From Gemmobacter lutimaris (GTDB lineage: Bacteria > Pseudomonadota > Alphaproteobacteria > Rhodobacterales > Rhodobacteraceae), in the NCBI RefSeq assembly GCF_003570715.1, contig NZ_QXXQ01000001.1, positions 496,001-560,000 on the forward strand: DNA of 64,000 bases, written 5' to 3'. The notes under the pieces are model-generated. The model was given only the letters and a program-made list of their open reading frames with translations, searched no databases and had not been told where the DNA came from. How positions within the stretch are numbered: position 1 is the first letter of the stretch; each line of letters opens with the position of its first letter. The position numbers were made by a program, and so were the translations under genes. Positions 28,161 through 36,215 of the stretch are shown in pieces.

Positions 28161-29439
28161 AGCGCAGCGCCTCCACCGGGTTCATCCGCGCCGCCCGTCG
28201 CGCCGGAAAGATGGTCACGATGAAGGACAGCCCGAGGCTCAGCGCCACGGCCGAAGCCACATCGCCCGCCTGCAACCGCGCCGGCAGGTAATAGATGCCG
28301 CGCACCGCCGGATCCCAGACCCCGCCGCCCGAGACATAGTTCACAAAGGAAAAGATCGGGTCGATGTAGATGGCGAACAGACAGCCCAGAACCACCCCGG
28401 CCAGCGTCCCCACCAGCCCCGTCGAGGCGCCGCAGATGAAGAACACCCGCAGGATCGCGCCCTCCGTCAACCCCATGGTGCGCAGGATACCGATGTCGCG
28501 GCCCTTGTTCTTCACCAGCATGATCAGCCCGGAAATGATGTTCATCGCCGCGATCAGCACGAGGATCGACAGGATGATGAACATCACATTGTCCTCGATA
28601 TCCAGCGCGCGCAGGAAGGATCCGGCACTGTCGCGCCATGTCCACAACAGCGTGCGCTCGCCCCCCGCATGCAACAGCGGCAGTTCATATTTCTCGATAT
28701 GATCAGGGTCGGCCACCATGACCTCGATCTCGTCCGCCCGCCCCTCGCGGTTGAAATATTCCTGCGCTTCGGTGAAGGGCAGGTAAACGCGGGTGCGGTC
28801 GATGTCATAGCGCCCGGCAGTGAAGATATAGACCACCTCATAGGCATTGACCCGCGGCGAGGTGCCAAAGGCGGTCTTCACCCCGTCGGGCGAGATCAGC
28901 CGCAGCCGGTCACCGATCCCCACACCCAGCTCGCGCGCAAGGCCCGATCCGATGGCAATCCCCTGATCGAAGCGCGAAATGTCGCCCTCATGTTCGGCCC
29001 CGTCACCGACACGCGGAATGCTGCGCAGGTCGTCCAGCCGGATGCCAAAGACCTCGGCGCCCATGTTCACGCCATTGGCCGTGGCCATGACCTGCCCCTT
29101 GACCAGTGGCGCGGCCCGCACCACCCCCGGCACGGCCGCCAGCCGTTCGGCCCGCGCGTCGTAATCGCTGAACCCGCGCAGGGAACGCCCGTATTCATCG
29201 ACCTCGGCACTGGCATAGACTGTCACATGCGCATTCGCGCCGAGAATCGTGTCAACAAATTCCGCCCGGAACCCGGCCCGCACCGCCAGTGTGGCGATCA
29301 GCGCGAAGACCGCCAGCGCAATGCCGATCAGGCTGATCCAGGTCATCACGCTGACGCCGCCTTCGCTGCGTCTTGCACGCAGATAGCGCCAGGCGATCAT
29401 CCATTCGAACGGGGCAAAAGGCGGGGTGCGTGTGCTCAT
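28153..29439 (-). CDS. lolC: Lipoprotein-releasing ABC transporter permease (LolC/E)
   Basis: A 428-residue inner-membrane permease of the LolC/LolE family. Topology fits: one N-terminal helix (about 26-52), a large periplasmic domain, then three C-terminal helices of the FtsX type ([21 protein letters not shown] onward). [13 protein letters not shown] at the N-terminus is the family signature. There is a single permease gene, as in other alphaproteobacteria, so it probably forms a homodimer with LolD. The start at 29439 is chosen over 29469 because it directly precedes the signature. Confidence 0.92.
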   Translation of the reverse strand: MSTRTPPFAPFEWMIAWRYLRARRSEGGVSVMTWISLIGIALAVFALIATLAVRAGFRAEFVDTILGANAHVTVYASAEVDEYGRSLRGFSDYDARAERLAAVPGVVRAAPLVKGQVMATANGVNMGAEVFGIRLDDLRSIPRVGDGAEHEGDISRFDQGIAIGSGLARELGVGIGDRLRLISPDGVKTAFGTSPRVNAYEVVYIFTAGRYDIDRTRVYLPFTEAQEYFNREGRADEIEVMVADPDHIEKYELPLLHAGGERTLLWTWRDSAGSFLRALDIEDNVMFIILSILVLIAAMNIISGLIMLVKNKGRDIGILRTMGLTEGAILRVFFICGASTGLVGTLAGVVLGCLFAIYIDPIFSFVNYVSGGGVWDPAVRGIYYLPARLQAGDVASAVALSLGLSFIVTIFPARRAARMNPVEALRYE

Positions 29440-29509
29440 GATGCCGGGTTGTTCCGCCCTTTGCCGCAAAGGTCAAGCAGAGCCTGCATCACTTCGCCGT
29501 TGCCCCTGC

Positions 29510-29554
29510 TTCTTGCGCAAATACTCGCGGGGGTCCGGGGGCGGCAGCCCCCGG
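29510..29554. repeat. Composite intergenic element, divergent copy
   Basis: CTTGCGCAAATACTCGCGGGG (29511-29531) followed by the hairpin CCGGGGGC-GGCA-GCCCCCGG (29535-29554). The CTTGnnCAAATA arm followed by a G-run and a G/C hairpin resembles the elements at 2432-2517 and 43223-43294. It lies between the methyltransferase-like gene and lolC on the minus strand, where it could end transcription. Confidence 0.5.
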
Positions 29555-29567
29555 CACCGAGACCCGC

Positions 29568-30491
29568 TCAGCCCAGCCGCATCAGCTTGAACACCGAAAG
29601 CTGATTGCGCAGCACCCCGGCATGAACGCAAGCCCAGCCGTCGGTCGAATAGTTGCGCATGTCCCGCTGGAAGGCATAAACCGCTTCCATGTAATCCTGC
29701 CGCTTCGCATCATGCGGTGCGACGGCATTCGGAACCAGCAGCACCGAGCGCCGCGCGATCCGGGTGAACTCCGCCACCACTTTCATCCAGTCGCGTGGGT
29801 GGCAGTAATGCTCGATGGCATCGAAGCAGATCACGGTGTCGAGGCTCTTGTCCCCGAACGGATAGGGGCCACTTCCGGCATCGAACAGCCGCACATCCAG
29901 CCCAAGGCTTTCGGTGATCGGGCGATAGGGCCAGTCGCGCACCTCCCCCGAACCGTCATGCAAGCCATGATCGTCTGTGCCTTGCGTCAGATCGCTGCCG
30001 TTGAATGCCCGATACCGGCTGTCCACGCCCGCGCCACCCACGAAATTGGCGAAATCGTTGCCAATGACACGGTGCCCTTTCAGCCGCAGGATTTCCAGTG
30101 TCGCGCCATGCGCGGTGGACATTTCCAGCACCTCACGCGGCGCGGCGCCTTCGGCCATCAGCTCTGGCATATGCTGCAAAAGAAGCGCCCAGCACCGACG
30201 CACATTCTTGAAATGGATCACATATTTCCGCTGGATGCAGCGGCTGACGTGATCGAGCCCCTCGGGCGTCAGGTCATAGGGCGCAGTCAGTGCCTCGGGC
30301 GGCAAATCGCCAAAAGCCGCGATGATTTCGTCATTGGTGGGATAGCGTCGCGCCTCGCGGGTCAGGAACTGTGCGAAAAAGCTGTCACGCAGTGCCGCCA
30401 TCTTGCGCCGATACCCGGCATGGCCGTTGCGATGATCTGCGGGGCGCTTGCGCTCTTCCTCGATCAACTCGGCATGATTCAGTTTCAGCAT
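29568..30491 (-). CDS. SAM-dependent methyltransferase-like protein, copy 1
   Basis: A 307-residue protein. An N-terminal helical region (1-115) precedes a Rossmann-like methyltransferase fold: VLEMSTAHGATLEILRLKG in place of motif I, then a strand ending in the acidic GND, and a motif IV-like SLDTVICFDAIEHYCHPRDW. The motif I glycines are unusual (STAHGAT, no GxGxG). It is paralogous to the next gene, aligning over its full length. Acceptor unknown. A 7-bp GC hairpin (30509-30527) lies in the 62-bp gap between the copies. Confidence 0.75.
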   Translation of the reverse strand: MLKLNHAELIEEERKRPADHRNGHAGYRRKMAALRDSFFAQFLTREARRYPTNDEIIAAFGDLPPEALTAPYDLTPEGLDHVSRCIQRKYVIHFKNVRRCWALLLQHMPELMAEGAAPREVLEMSTAHGATLEILRLKGHRVIGNDFANFVGGAGVDSRYRAFNGSDLTQGTDDHGLHDGSGEVRDWPYRPITESLGLDVRLFDAGSGPYPFGDKSLDTVICFDAIEHYCHPRDWMKVVAEFTRIARRSVLLVPNAVAPHDAKRQDYMEAVYAFQRDMRNYSTDGWACVHAGVLRNQLSVFKLMRLG

Positions 30492-30553
30492 GCGCCCCGC
30501 CCATACTTCCGCCCCTTTCCGGGGCGGGTGTTACTCATACGTCCCTTCTGCCC

Positions 30554-31483
30554 TCAGCCCTGCGTCCGCACAAGCTTGAACACGGTCAGCTGGTGCCGGT
30601 GCAGCCCGGCATAAAGGCATTCGAAGCCGCCCTTGCGATAATTGCGCATCCCCTTCTGGAAGGCATAGAAGGCATCCATATAGGGGCCGTCCTGCAATTT
30701 GTGTTCCTGCACGGCATTGGTGACGATCAGGATCGACCGGCGCGCGATGCGGGTGAATTCATCCACCAGCGACATCCAGTCCTCGGGTCGGCAGTAATGT
30801 TCCAGCGCATCAAAGGTGATCAGCGTGTCGAAGCTGCGATCCTCCAGCGGATAGGGAACCTGCCCGCAGTCGAACAGCCGCACATCCAGACCAAGACTTT
30901 CGATGATCCGCTGATAGGGCCAGCCCATGATCTCGCCTTCTTCATCAATGAAGCCGTGATCGTCGCGGTGAATGTCGCGGTCGAACGTGTTCACCCGCCG
31001 CTCGCCACTGTGCAGGGTATTGCGGCGGCTCAGGAAATTCGGAAAGTCATTGCCGACGACCCGGTGCCCCTTGTGGCGCAGGATTTCCAGTGTCGCACCA
31101 TGGGCAGACGACAGTTCCAGCACGTCACGGGGGGCCGCATTTTCGGCCATCAACTCGGGCAGATATTGCAGCAGAAGCGACCAGCTGCGCCGGATATTCT
31201 TGAACCGCATCACATATTTGCGCTGCACCAGTCCCGAAAGCTCTTCAATGGCTTCAGGGGTCAGGTCGTAGGGCGCGGCAAATTCCTCGGGCGGGGCGTC
31301 GTCGAAGGCGGCAATGACCTCGTTCACCTCGGCAAAATGCCGTGCGCGGCTGCGCAGAAAGCTGTCGTAGTGATCCTCGCGCAACTCCTTGAGATAGCGC
31401 AGATAACCTTCATAGCCTTCACGGTGGCCTGCGGGAAAACGCGCCTCGCGCTCGATCAGCGCGGCGTGGTCATTTCTTCTCAC
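30554..31483 (-). CDS. SAM-dependent methyltransferase-like protein, copy 2
   Basis: A 309-residue paralogue of the downstream gene. Matching blocks include PYDLTPEAIEELSGLVQRKYV, FKNIRRSWSLLLQYLPELMAE, VLELSSAHGATLEILRHKGH, WPYQRIIESLGLDVRLFD and SFDTLITFDALEHYC. The pair arose by tandem duplication and has diverged most at the N-terminus and in the central loop (SRRNTLHSGERRVNTF). The promoter region upstream is strikingly AT-rich. Function and acceptor are unknown; small polar or polysaccharide substrates are possible. Confidence 0.75.
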   Translation of the reverse strand: MRRNDHAALIEREARFPAGHREGYEGYLRYLKELREDHYDSFLRSRARHFAEVNEVIAAFDDAPPEEFAAPYDLTPEAIEELSGLVQRKYVMRFKNIRRSWSLLLQYLPELMAENAAPRDVLELSSAHGATLEILRHKGHRVVGNDFPNFLSRRNTLHSGERRVNTFDRDIHRDDHGFIDEEGEIMGWPYQRIIESLGLDVRLFDCGQVPYPLEDRSFDTLITFDALEHYCRPEDWMSLVDEFTRIARRSILIVTNAVQEHKLQDGPYMDAFYAFQKGMRNYRKGGFECLYAGLHRHQLTVFKLVRTQG

Positions 31484-31495
31484 TGGTCTGCCTCA

Positions 31496-31522
31496 ATTTT
31501 ATATATTTTTATTTAAATCCAT
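31496..31522 (-). promoter_or_regulatory. AT-rich promoter region of the methyltransferase-like pair
   Basis: A 27-bp run almost free of G and C (TTTTATATATTTTTATTTAAA on the plus strand) lies just upstream of copy 2. Read on the minus strand it contains TATATAAAAT and AAATAT, possible -10 elements. Such AT-rich DNA is rare in this window. Confidence 0.45.
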
Positions 31523-31606
31523 GGTGTTTCGCCATGGCGCGCAGGTCAAGCACGGTGGACGCCATGCAGGACGAGCGGCACAGACCTGTGACTCGGACGC
31601 TACATG

Positions 31607-31634
31607 AAAAAACCGGCGGAGCAGCCCCGCCGGT
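31607..31634 (-). terminator. Rho-independent terminator of proS
   Basis: On the minus strand: ACCGGCGG, loop GGCTGCT, CCGCCGGT, then TTTTT. The 8-bp stem is perfect. It lies 27 bases after the proS stop. Confidence 0.9.
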
Positions 31635-31660
31635 CGCTTGCAAGGGTTCAGAACGTCCGG

Positions 31661-32998
31661 TCAGATGCCTGCATAGATCTGCGCGATACGGTCCACCGCA
31701 GCCTCTGCGCCCATCTCCTCGCTTTCGCCGGTGCGGCGCGAGGTCAGTTCGACCACGCCATTTGCCAGACCGCGCGGGCCGACGGTGATGCGCCACGGCA
31801 GGCCGATCAGATCCATCGTGGCGAATTTGGCACCCGCGCGTTCGTCGCGGTCATCATACAGCGGATCAAGACCCTTGGCTTTCAATGCCTTGTAAAGCCC
31901 TTCGCAGGCTGCATCGGTGGCGTTGTCGCCCTGTTTCAGGTTCACGATACCGCAGTGGAACGGGGTCACGCCTTCCGGCCAGATGATGCCCTTGTCGTCA
32001 TGGCTGGCCTCGATGATGGCGCCCAGCAGACGCGAGACACCGATGCCGTGGCTGCCCATCTCGACCGGCACGCGATTGCCCTCGGCGGTGACCACGGTGG
32101 CGCCCATCGGTTCGGAATATTTTGTGCCGAAATAGAAGATCTGCCCGACCTCGATGCCGCGGCCGACCTTGCGATGCGCCTCGGGGATCTGGTTGAAGGC
32201 CGCCTCGTCATGGGTTTCGTCGGTACGGGCGTAAAGCGAGGTGAATTCCTCGCAGATGCCCAGAACCTCGGCCCGGTTGTCGAAATCGACCTCGCGGTCG
32301 CCCAGTTTCAGCGCGGTCACGCGGTCGTCATAGAACACTTCCGACTCGCCGGTGGAGGCCAGCACGAGGAATTCATGGGTATTGTCGCCGCCGATCGGGC
32401 CGGAGGCCGCACGCATCGGAATGGCGGTCAGGCCCATGCGTTCATAGGTGCGCAGGTAGCTGACCATGTGGCGGTTGTAGGCGTGCAGCGCGTCCTCTTT
32501 GGTGAGGTCGAAGTTGTAGCCGTCCTTCATCAGGAATTCGCGCCCCCGCATCACACCAAAGCGCGGGCGCACCTCGTCGCGGAACTTCCACTGGATGTGG
32601 TACAGCGTCAGCGGCAAGTCCTTGTAGCTGTTCACATGGCTGCGGAAGATGTCGGTGATCATCTCCTCGTTGGTCGGACCATAGAGCATGTCGCGTTCGT
32701 GGCGGTCCTTGATGCGCAGCATCTCGGCACCGTAATCGTCATAGCGGCCGCTTTCGCGCCACAGATCTGCCGGTTGCAGGGTCGGCATCAGCAGCGGGAT
32801 GTGCCCGGCGCGGATCTGTTCCTCATGCACGATCTGCTCGATGCGTTTCAGCACCTTGAAGCCCATCGGCAGCCAGGAATAGATGCCTGCCGCCTGCTGC
32901 TTGATCATGCCGGCGCGCAGCATGTAGCGGTGCGAGACGATCTGCGCCTCGGCAGGGTTTTCCTTCAGGACAGGCAGGAAGTAACGCGACAGACGCAT
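31661..32998 (-). CDS. proS: Proline--tRNA ligase
   Basis: A 445-residue class II aminoacyl-tRNA synthetase charging tRNA-Pro. It is the short alphaproteobacterial type that lacks the editing insertion (INS) domain of the E. coli enzyme (572 residues). Class II motifs seen are [13 protein letters not shown], motif 2 [21 protein letters not shown] and motif 3 [14 protein letters not shown], with a C-terminal anticodon-binding domain ([13 protein letters not shown] onward). The ATG at 32998 follows AGAGGCC; an ATG six codons upstream is less likely. Confidence 0.96.
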   Translation of the reverse strand: MRLSRYFLPVLKENPAEAQIVSHRYMLRAGMIKQQAAGIYSWLPMGFKVLKRIEQIVHEEQIRAGHIPLLMPTLQPADLWRESGRYDDYGAEMLRIKDRHERDMLYGPTNEEMITDIFRSHVNSYKDLPLTLYHIQWKFRDEVRPRFGVMRGREFLMKDGYNFDLTKEDALHAYNRHMVSYLRTYERMGLTAIPMRAASGPIGGDNTHEFLVLASTGESEVFYDDRVTALKLGDREVDFDNRAEVLGICEEFTSLYARTDETHDEAAFNQIPEAHRKVGRGIEVGQIFYFGTKYSEPMGATVVTAEGNRVPVEMGSHGIGVSRLLGAIIEASHDDKGIIWPEGVTPFHCGIVNLKQGDNATDAACEGLYKALKAKGLDPLYDDRDERAGAKFATMDLIGLPWRITVGPRGLANGVVELTSRRTGESEEMGAEAAVDRIAQIYAGI

Positions 32999-33161
32999 GG
33001 GATGGCCTCTTGGCAAAAGCTTTCGGCGGTTTTCCTAGCGGGTTCGCGCCCTGCGGGCAAGTTCCGCGCCAAAGATCGGCTGCCGTGGCGCCCCTTGCCC
33101 GTGCTGGCTTCCCGTGCGATCCATGCGCATTGCAACCCTGAATTGCCGCGACCCGTTCCAG

Positions 33162-33611
33162 ATGACCTTTCTCGATATTGCGCTGGCAGCCCTGCTGCTG
33201 CTGACCCTGCTGGGGATCGGCGCGGCGTTCTGGCCCCGCCGCCCTGCCGCGCCGAAGCTTGACACCAAGGCGCGAGATACCTTGCGCAAGAAGGCTGAAA
33301 CGCTGGCCCTGCGGGGCCGTATCCTTGCCATCACGGCCGAACATGACCTGCCGGACCTGACACTGACCCGGCTGGGCGATGTCTGGGTGACCCGCGACAA
33401 GGGCGCATCGGCGGAAGGCGCGCTGGCGGTGAAAGCGGCCGCCCGCTATCCGCGGGCCCGCGTGCTGACCGGGATGCGCAGCCGTGCCAAGGGCGGACGT
33501 GTCGAATGGCGGGCCACCGCCTGCACCGCCAGCCCGCGCCATGGCGCCGAACAGAGCCACGCCCACCCCGCGCCCATGCAACGGTGCTGGTGGACGGATC
33601 GAATGTGGTAA
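33162..33611 (+). CDS. Membrane-anchored hypothetical protein (possible 5' half of a split NYN gene)
   Basis: An open frame of 149 residues with an N-terminal membrane helix (about 5-24, LDIALAALLLLTLLGIGAAF) and a basic, helical remainder. From about 33580 its codons match the downstream NYN frame poorly: the last ten residues (…MQRCWWTDRMW) simply read the NYN start region in the wrong phase. Membrane-anchored NYN proteins exist in Rhodobacterales, so this and the next entry may be one gene broken by a frameshift. Alternatively the two genes overlap by about 105 bp. Confidence 0.55.
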   Translation: MTFLDIALAALLLLTLLGIGAAFWPRRPAAPKLDTKARDTLRKKAETLALRGRILAITAEHDLPDLTLTRLGDVWVTRDKGASAEGALAVKAAARYPRARVLTGMRSRAKGGRVEWRATACTASPRHGAEQSHAHPAPMQRCWWTDRMW

Positions 33612-33976
33612 TGTGGGAAAAGAACTCCGGCCTCACCGACAAGGCGCAGCTTGCCACGCTGCAATCGGTGATCGACCTGCTGCTGGCGGAAGGGCGCGCG
33701 GTCAAGGTGATCTTCGACGCCAATATCGCCTACAAGCTGTTTGGACGCGGCATGTCGGTGGAAGAACTGACCCGCCGCATCGCCCGCCCCGCCGCCGACG
33801 TCGAGATGACCGCCAAGGGCCAGATCGCCGACGCATGGCTGATCGACAGCGCCTTCACCACCGGCGCCACCATCGTCAGCAACGATCTTTACCGCGACCA
33901 TCCCCGCGCGCGGTTTCTGTCCATGCGGCGCGGGTTTTCGCACGGCGGCGTGGCAGAGCTGTTGCCGCCGCGCTGA
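33506..33976 (+). CDS. NYN-domain (PIN-like) ribonuclease, start uncertain
   Basis: A protein of up to 156 residues whose core (from about residue 27) is a Zc3h12a-like NYN/PIN RNase domain: VLVDGSNVVMW with the first catalytic Asp, KVIFDANIAYKLFGRG with the second, and GATIVSNDLYRDHPRARF with the third. The residues before the core (GHRLHRQPAPWRRTEPRPPR) look non-native: in that stretch the overlapping upstream frame has the better codon bias. The true N-terminus may lie in that upstream frame, or at a GTG at 33584. Likely acts on RNA; substrate unknown. Confidence 0.7.
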   Translation: MAGHRLHRQPAPWRRTEPRPPRAHATVLVDGSNVVMWEKNSGLTDKAQLATLQSVIDLLLAEGRAVKVIFDANIAYKLFGRGMSVEELTRRIARPAADVEMTAKGQIADAWLIDSAFTTGATIVSNDLYRDHPRARFLSMRRGFSHGGVAELLPPR

Positions 33977-33979
33977 TCC

Positions 33980-34276
33980 TCAGCCGCGCTTGCGCACGAA
34001 TTCGGTGCGCAGCACCAGCCCCTTGATCGTGTCGTGGCGACAATCGATTTCCTCGGCGTTGTCGGTCAGCCGGATCGAACGGATGACGGTGCCCTGTTTC
34101 AGCGTGGTGCCGGTGCCCTTGACCTTCAGGTCCTTCACCAGAACCACCTGATCGCCGTCGGCCAGCACATTGCCCGCGGCATCCTTCACCACGATCGCCG
34201 CTTCGGCCCGCACCTCGGAAGCCGGACGCCATTCGCCGCTGGCCTCGTCATAGATATATTCGTCGTCGTCACTCAT
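33980..34276 (-). CDS. PhnA/YjdM family protein lacking the zinc ribbon
   Basis: A 98-residue protein with the PhnA domain: KDAAGNVLADGDQVVLVKDLKVKG and QGTVIRSIRLTDNAEEIDCR. Classical YjdM/PhnA starts with a four-Cys zinc ribbon; here that region is replaced by an acidic DDDEYIYDEASGEW stretch with no Cys. The family, named from phosphonate loci, has no firmly established role in phosphonate use. The ATG at 34276 follows GGGAGACC. Confidence 0.82.
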   Translation of the reverse strand: MSDDDEYIYDEASGEWRPASEVRAEAAIVVKDAAGNVLADGDQVVLVKDLKVKGTGTTLKQGTVIRSIRLTDNAEEIDCRHDTIKGLVLRTEFVRKRG

Positions 34277-34413
34277 CCCGGTCTCCCGCAGCATTCCGTG
34301 CAGCCCTCGCACGAAATCGCTCGACTGTTCAAGGCCAGGACAGCGATTGCACAACCGCCCCTTGAAACCGGCGTCCCGATGGGCAATCTGGAAAGCGACA
34401 GGTCTTGCGGGGT

Positions 34414-35499
34414 ATGATGTCGCTTCCGGTGCGCGATCAACTGAAATACTGGGGCATTGCCGCGCTGGTCTTCGTGGCGGTGCTGTGGTTTCTGGGCGCG
34501 GTGATCCTGCCCTTCCTTGTCGGTGGGGCAATCGCCTATTTCATGGACCCGCTGGCCGACCGCCTGGAACGCGCGGGGCTCAGCCGCGCCGCCGCGACCG
34601 GGCTCATCTCCATCGCGGCCCTGCTGTTGACCGTGCTGATGTTCCTTGCGGTCCTGCCCGTGCTGTTCAACCAGTTGACCGCCCTTGTGAACGAGGCACC
34701 GGTGATGTTCCGCCGGCTGCAAGCCTTCATGCTGGAGCGCTTTCCCGATCTTCAGGACCAGACCTCGACCATGCGTCAGACGCTGGAGAATATCGGCAAG
34801 CTGATCCAGTCGAAGGGAGGCGAGCTTGCGCAATCGCTGATCGGTTCGGCCATGAGCGTGATCAATGCGGTGGTCTTCATCGTCGTCGTTCCGGTGGTCG
34901 CGTTCTACATGCTGCTGGACTGGGATCGCATGGTGGCCCGCGTCGATGACATCCTGCCGCGCGACCATGCCCCCACCGTGCGGTATCTGGCGCGCGAGAT
35001 CGACCGGGTGCTGGCCGCCTTTGTGCGCGGGCAGATTTCGGTCTGTCTGATCCTCGGCACGTTCTATGCCGTGGCGCTGATGGCTGCGGGGCTGAATTAC
35101 GGGATCGTCGTGGGCGCCATTGCCGGGGCTGTGACCTTCATTCCTTATGTCGGGGCGCTGATTGGCGGGGCGCTGGCCATCGGGCTCGCGCTATTCCAGT
35201 TCTGGGGCGACTGGTTGCAGATCGGCCTTGTCGCCGGGATCTTCGCACTGGGGCAATTCCTTGAAGGCAATGTCATCACGCCAAAGCTTGTGGGCAATTC
35301 GGTCGGGCTGCATCCGGTCTGGCTTCTGTTCGCGCTGTCGGCCTTCGGATCGGTCTTCGGCTTTGTCGGCATGCTGGTCGCGGTGCCGGTTGCGGCGGCG
35401 CTGGGGGTGCTGGCGCGCTTCGCCATAGACCAATACAAGCAGAGTCGGCTTTACCTTGGCCTTGGCCCCACAGCACGACCTGACGACGACACCCCGTGA
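34414..35499 (+). CDS. AI-2E/PerM family transporter-like membrane protein
   Basis: A 361-residue membrane protein with about eight helices and the AI-2E/PerM pattern: N-terminal WFLGAVILPFLVGGAIAYFMDPLADRLER, a central soluble stretch and a C-terminal GQFLEGNVITPKLVGNSVGLHPVWLLFAL signature. Substrates of most members are unknown; annotation as an autoinducer exporter rests on few cases. Two adjacent ATG codons (34414, 34417) could be the start. The following gene overlaps its stop (GTGA), a PerM-HdaA arrangement also known in Caulobacter. Confidence 0.87.
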   Translation: MMSLPVRDQLKYWGIAALVFVAVLWFLGAVILPFLVGGAIAYFMDPLADRLERAGLSRAAATGLISIAALLLTVLMFLAVLPVLFNQLTALVNEAPVMFRRLQAFMLERFPDLQDQTSTMRQTLENIGKLIQSKGGELAQSLIGSAMSVINAVVFIVVVPVVAFYMLLDWDRMVARVDDILPRDHAPTVRYLAREIDRVLAAFVRGQISVCLILGTFYAVALMAAGLNYGIVVGAIAGAVTFIPYVGALIGGALAIGLALFQFWGDWLQIGLVAGIFALGQFLEGNVITPKLVGNSVGLHPVWLLFALSAFGSVFGFVGMLVAVPVAAALGVLARFAIDQYKQSRLYLGLGPTARPDDDTP

Positions 35500-36161
35500 C
35501 CGCCCAGCTTGCCTTCGACCTGCCCGCGCGCGCGTCTTTGCGGCGTGAGGATTTTTTTGCCTCGCCCGCCAATGCCATGGCGTTGGCGACGCTGGAGGCC
35601 GGGGGCTGGCCGCTGGACAAGCTGCTGCTGATCGGCCCGCCCGGATCGGGCAAGACCCATCTGGCGCATATCTGGGCGGCGCGGGCAGGCGCGACGCTGC
35701 TGGAGGCGGCTGCACTGGGGCAAACCGATGTGGATGCCCGCGCCACCGGCCCGGTGGTGCTGGAGGACGCCGACAATGTGGCAGGCGACACCCGTGCGGA
35801 AACCGCACTGTTCCATCTGCACAACCGGCTGGCCGAACGCCGCCTGCCCTTCCTGATGACCGCCACCCTGCCGCCACGCGACTGGGGTATCCGGCTGCCC
35901 GACCTGCTGAGCCGGATGCAGGGCACCGCCCTGACCCGGATCGAACCGCCCGATGATGCATTGCTGTCCGCCGTGCTGGTCAAGCAGTTCAGCGACCGCC
36001 AGATCGCCGTGCCGCCCGCACTGATCCCCTGGCTGGTGACGCGCATGGGTCGCAGCCTTGCCGAAGCGCGCCGCCTTGTCGCGGACCTGGATGCCCAGTC
36101 GCTTGCGCGGGGTGTGCCCATCAGCCGCGCGCTGGCCGCCGAGGTGCTGGACAGCGCCTGA
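35496..36161 (+). CDS. hdaA: HdaA-like DnaA-inactivating protein
   Basis: A 221-residue DnaA-related AAA+ protein without the DNA-binding domain IV. With the loaded sliding clamp it stimulates ATP hydrolysis by DnaA and so limits re-initiation. An N-terminal clamp-binding-like QLAFDLP (4-10) is followed by Walker A GPPGSGKT (47-54) and Walker B-like VVLEDADN. It starts with GTG overlapping the upstream stop. The position between a PerM-type gene and ppk1 fits alphaproteobacterial HdaA. Confidence 0.88.
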   Translation: MTAQLAFDLPARASLRREDFFASPANAMALATLEAGGWPLDKLLLIGPPGSGKTHLAHIWAARAGATLLEAAALGQTDVDARATGPVVLEDADNVAGDTRAETALFHLHNRLAERRLPFLMTATLPPRDWGIRLPDLLSRMQGTALTRIEPPDDALLSAVLVKQFSDRQIAVPPALIPWLVTRMGRSLAEARRLVADLDAQSLARGVPISRALAAEVLDSA

Positions 36162-36215
36162 ACCACCGCCGATATTGGGCGGAACCCCATGCCCGCGCAG
36201 ACATAAAGCAAAAAG

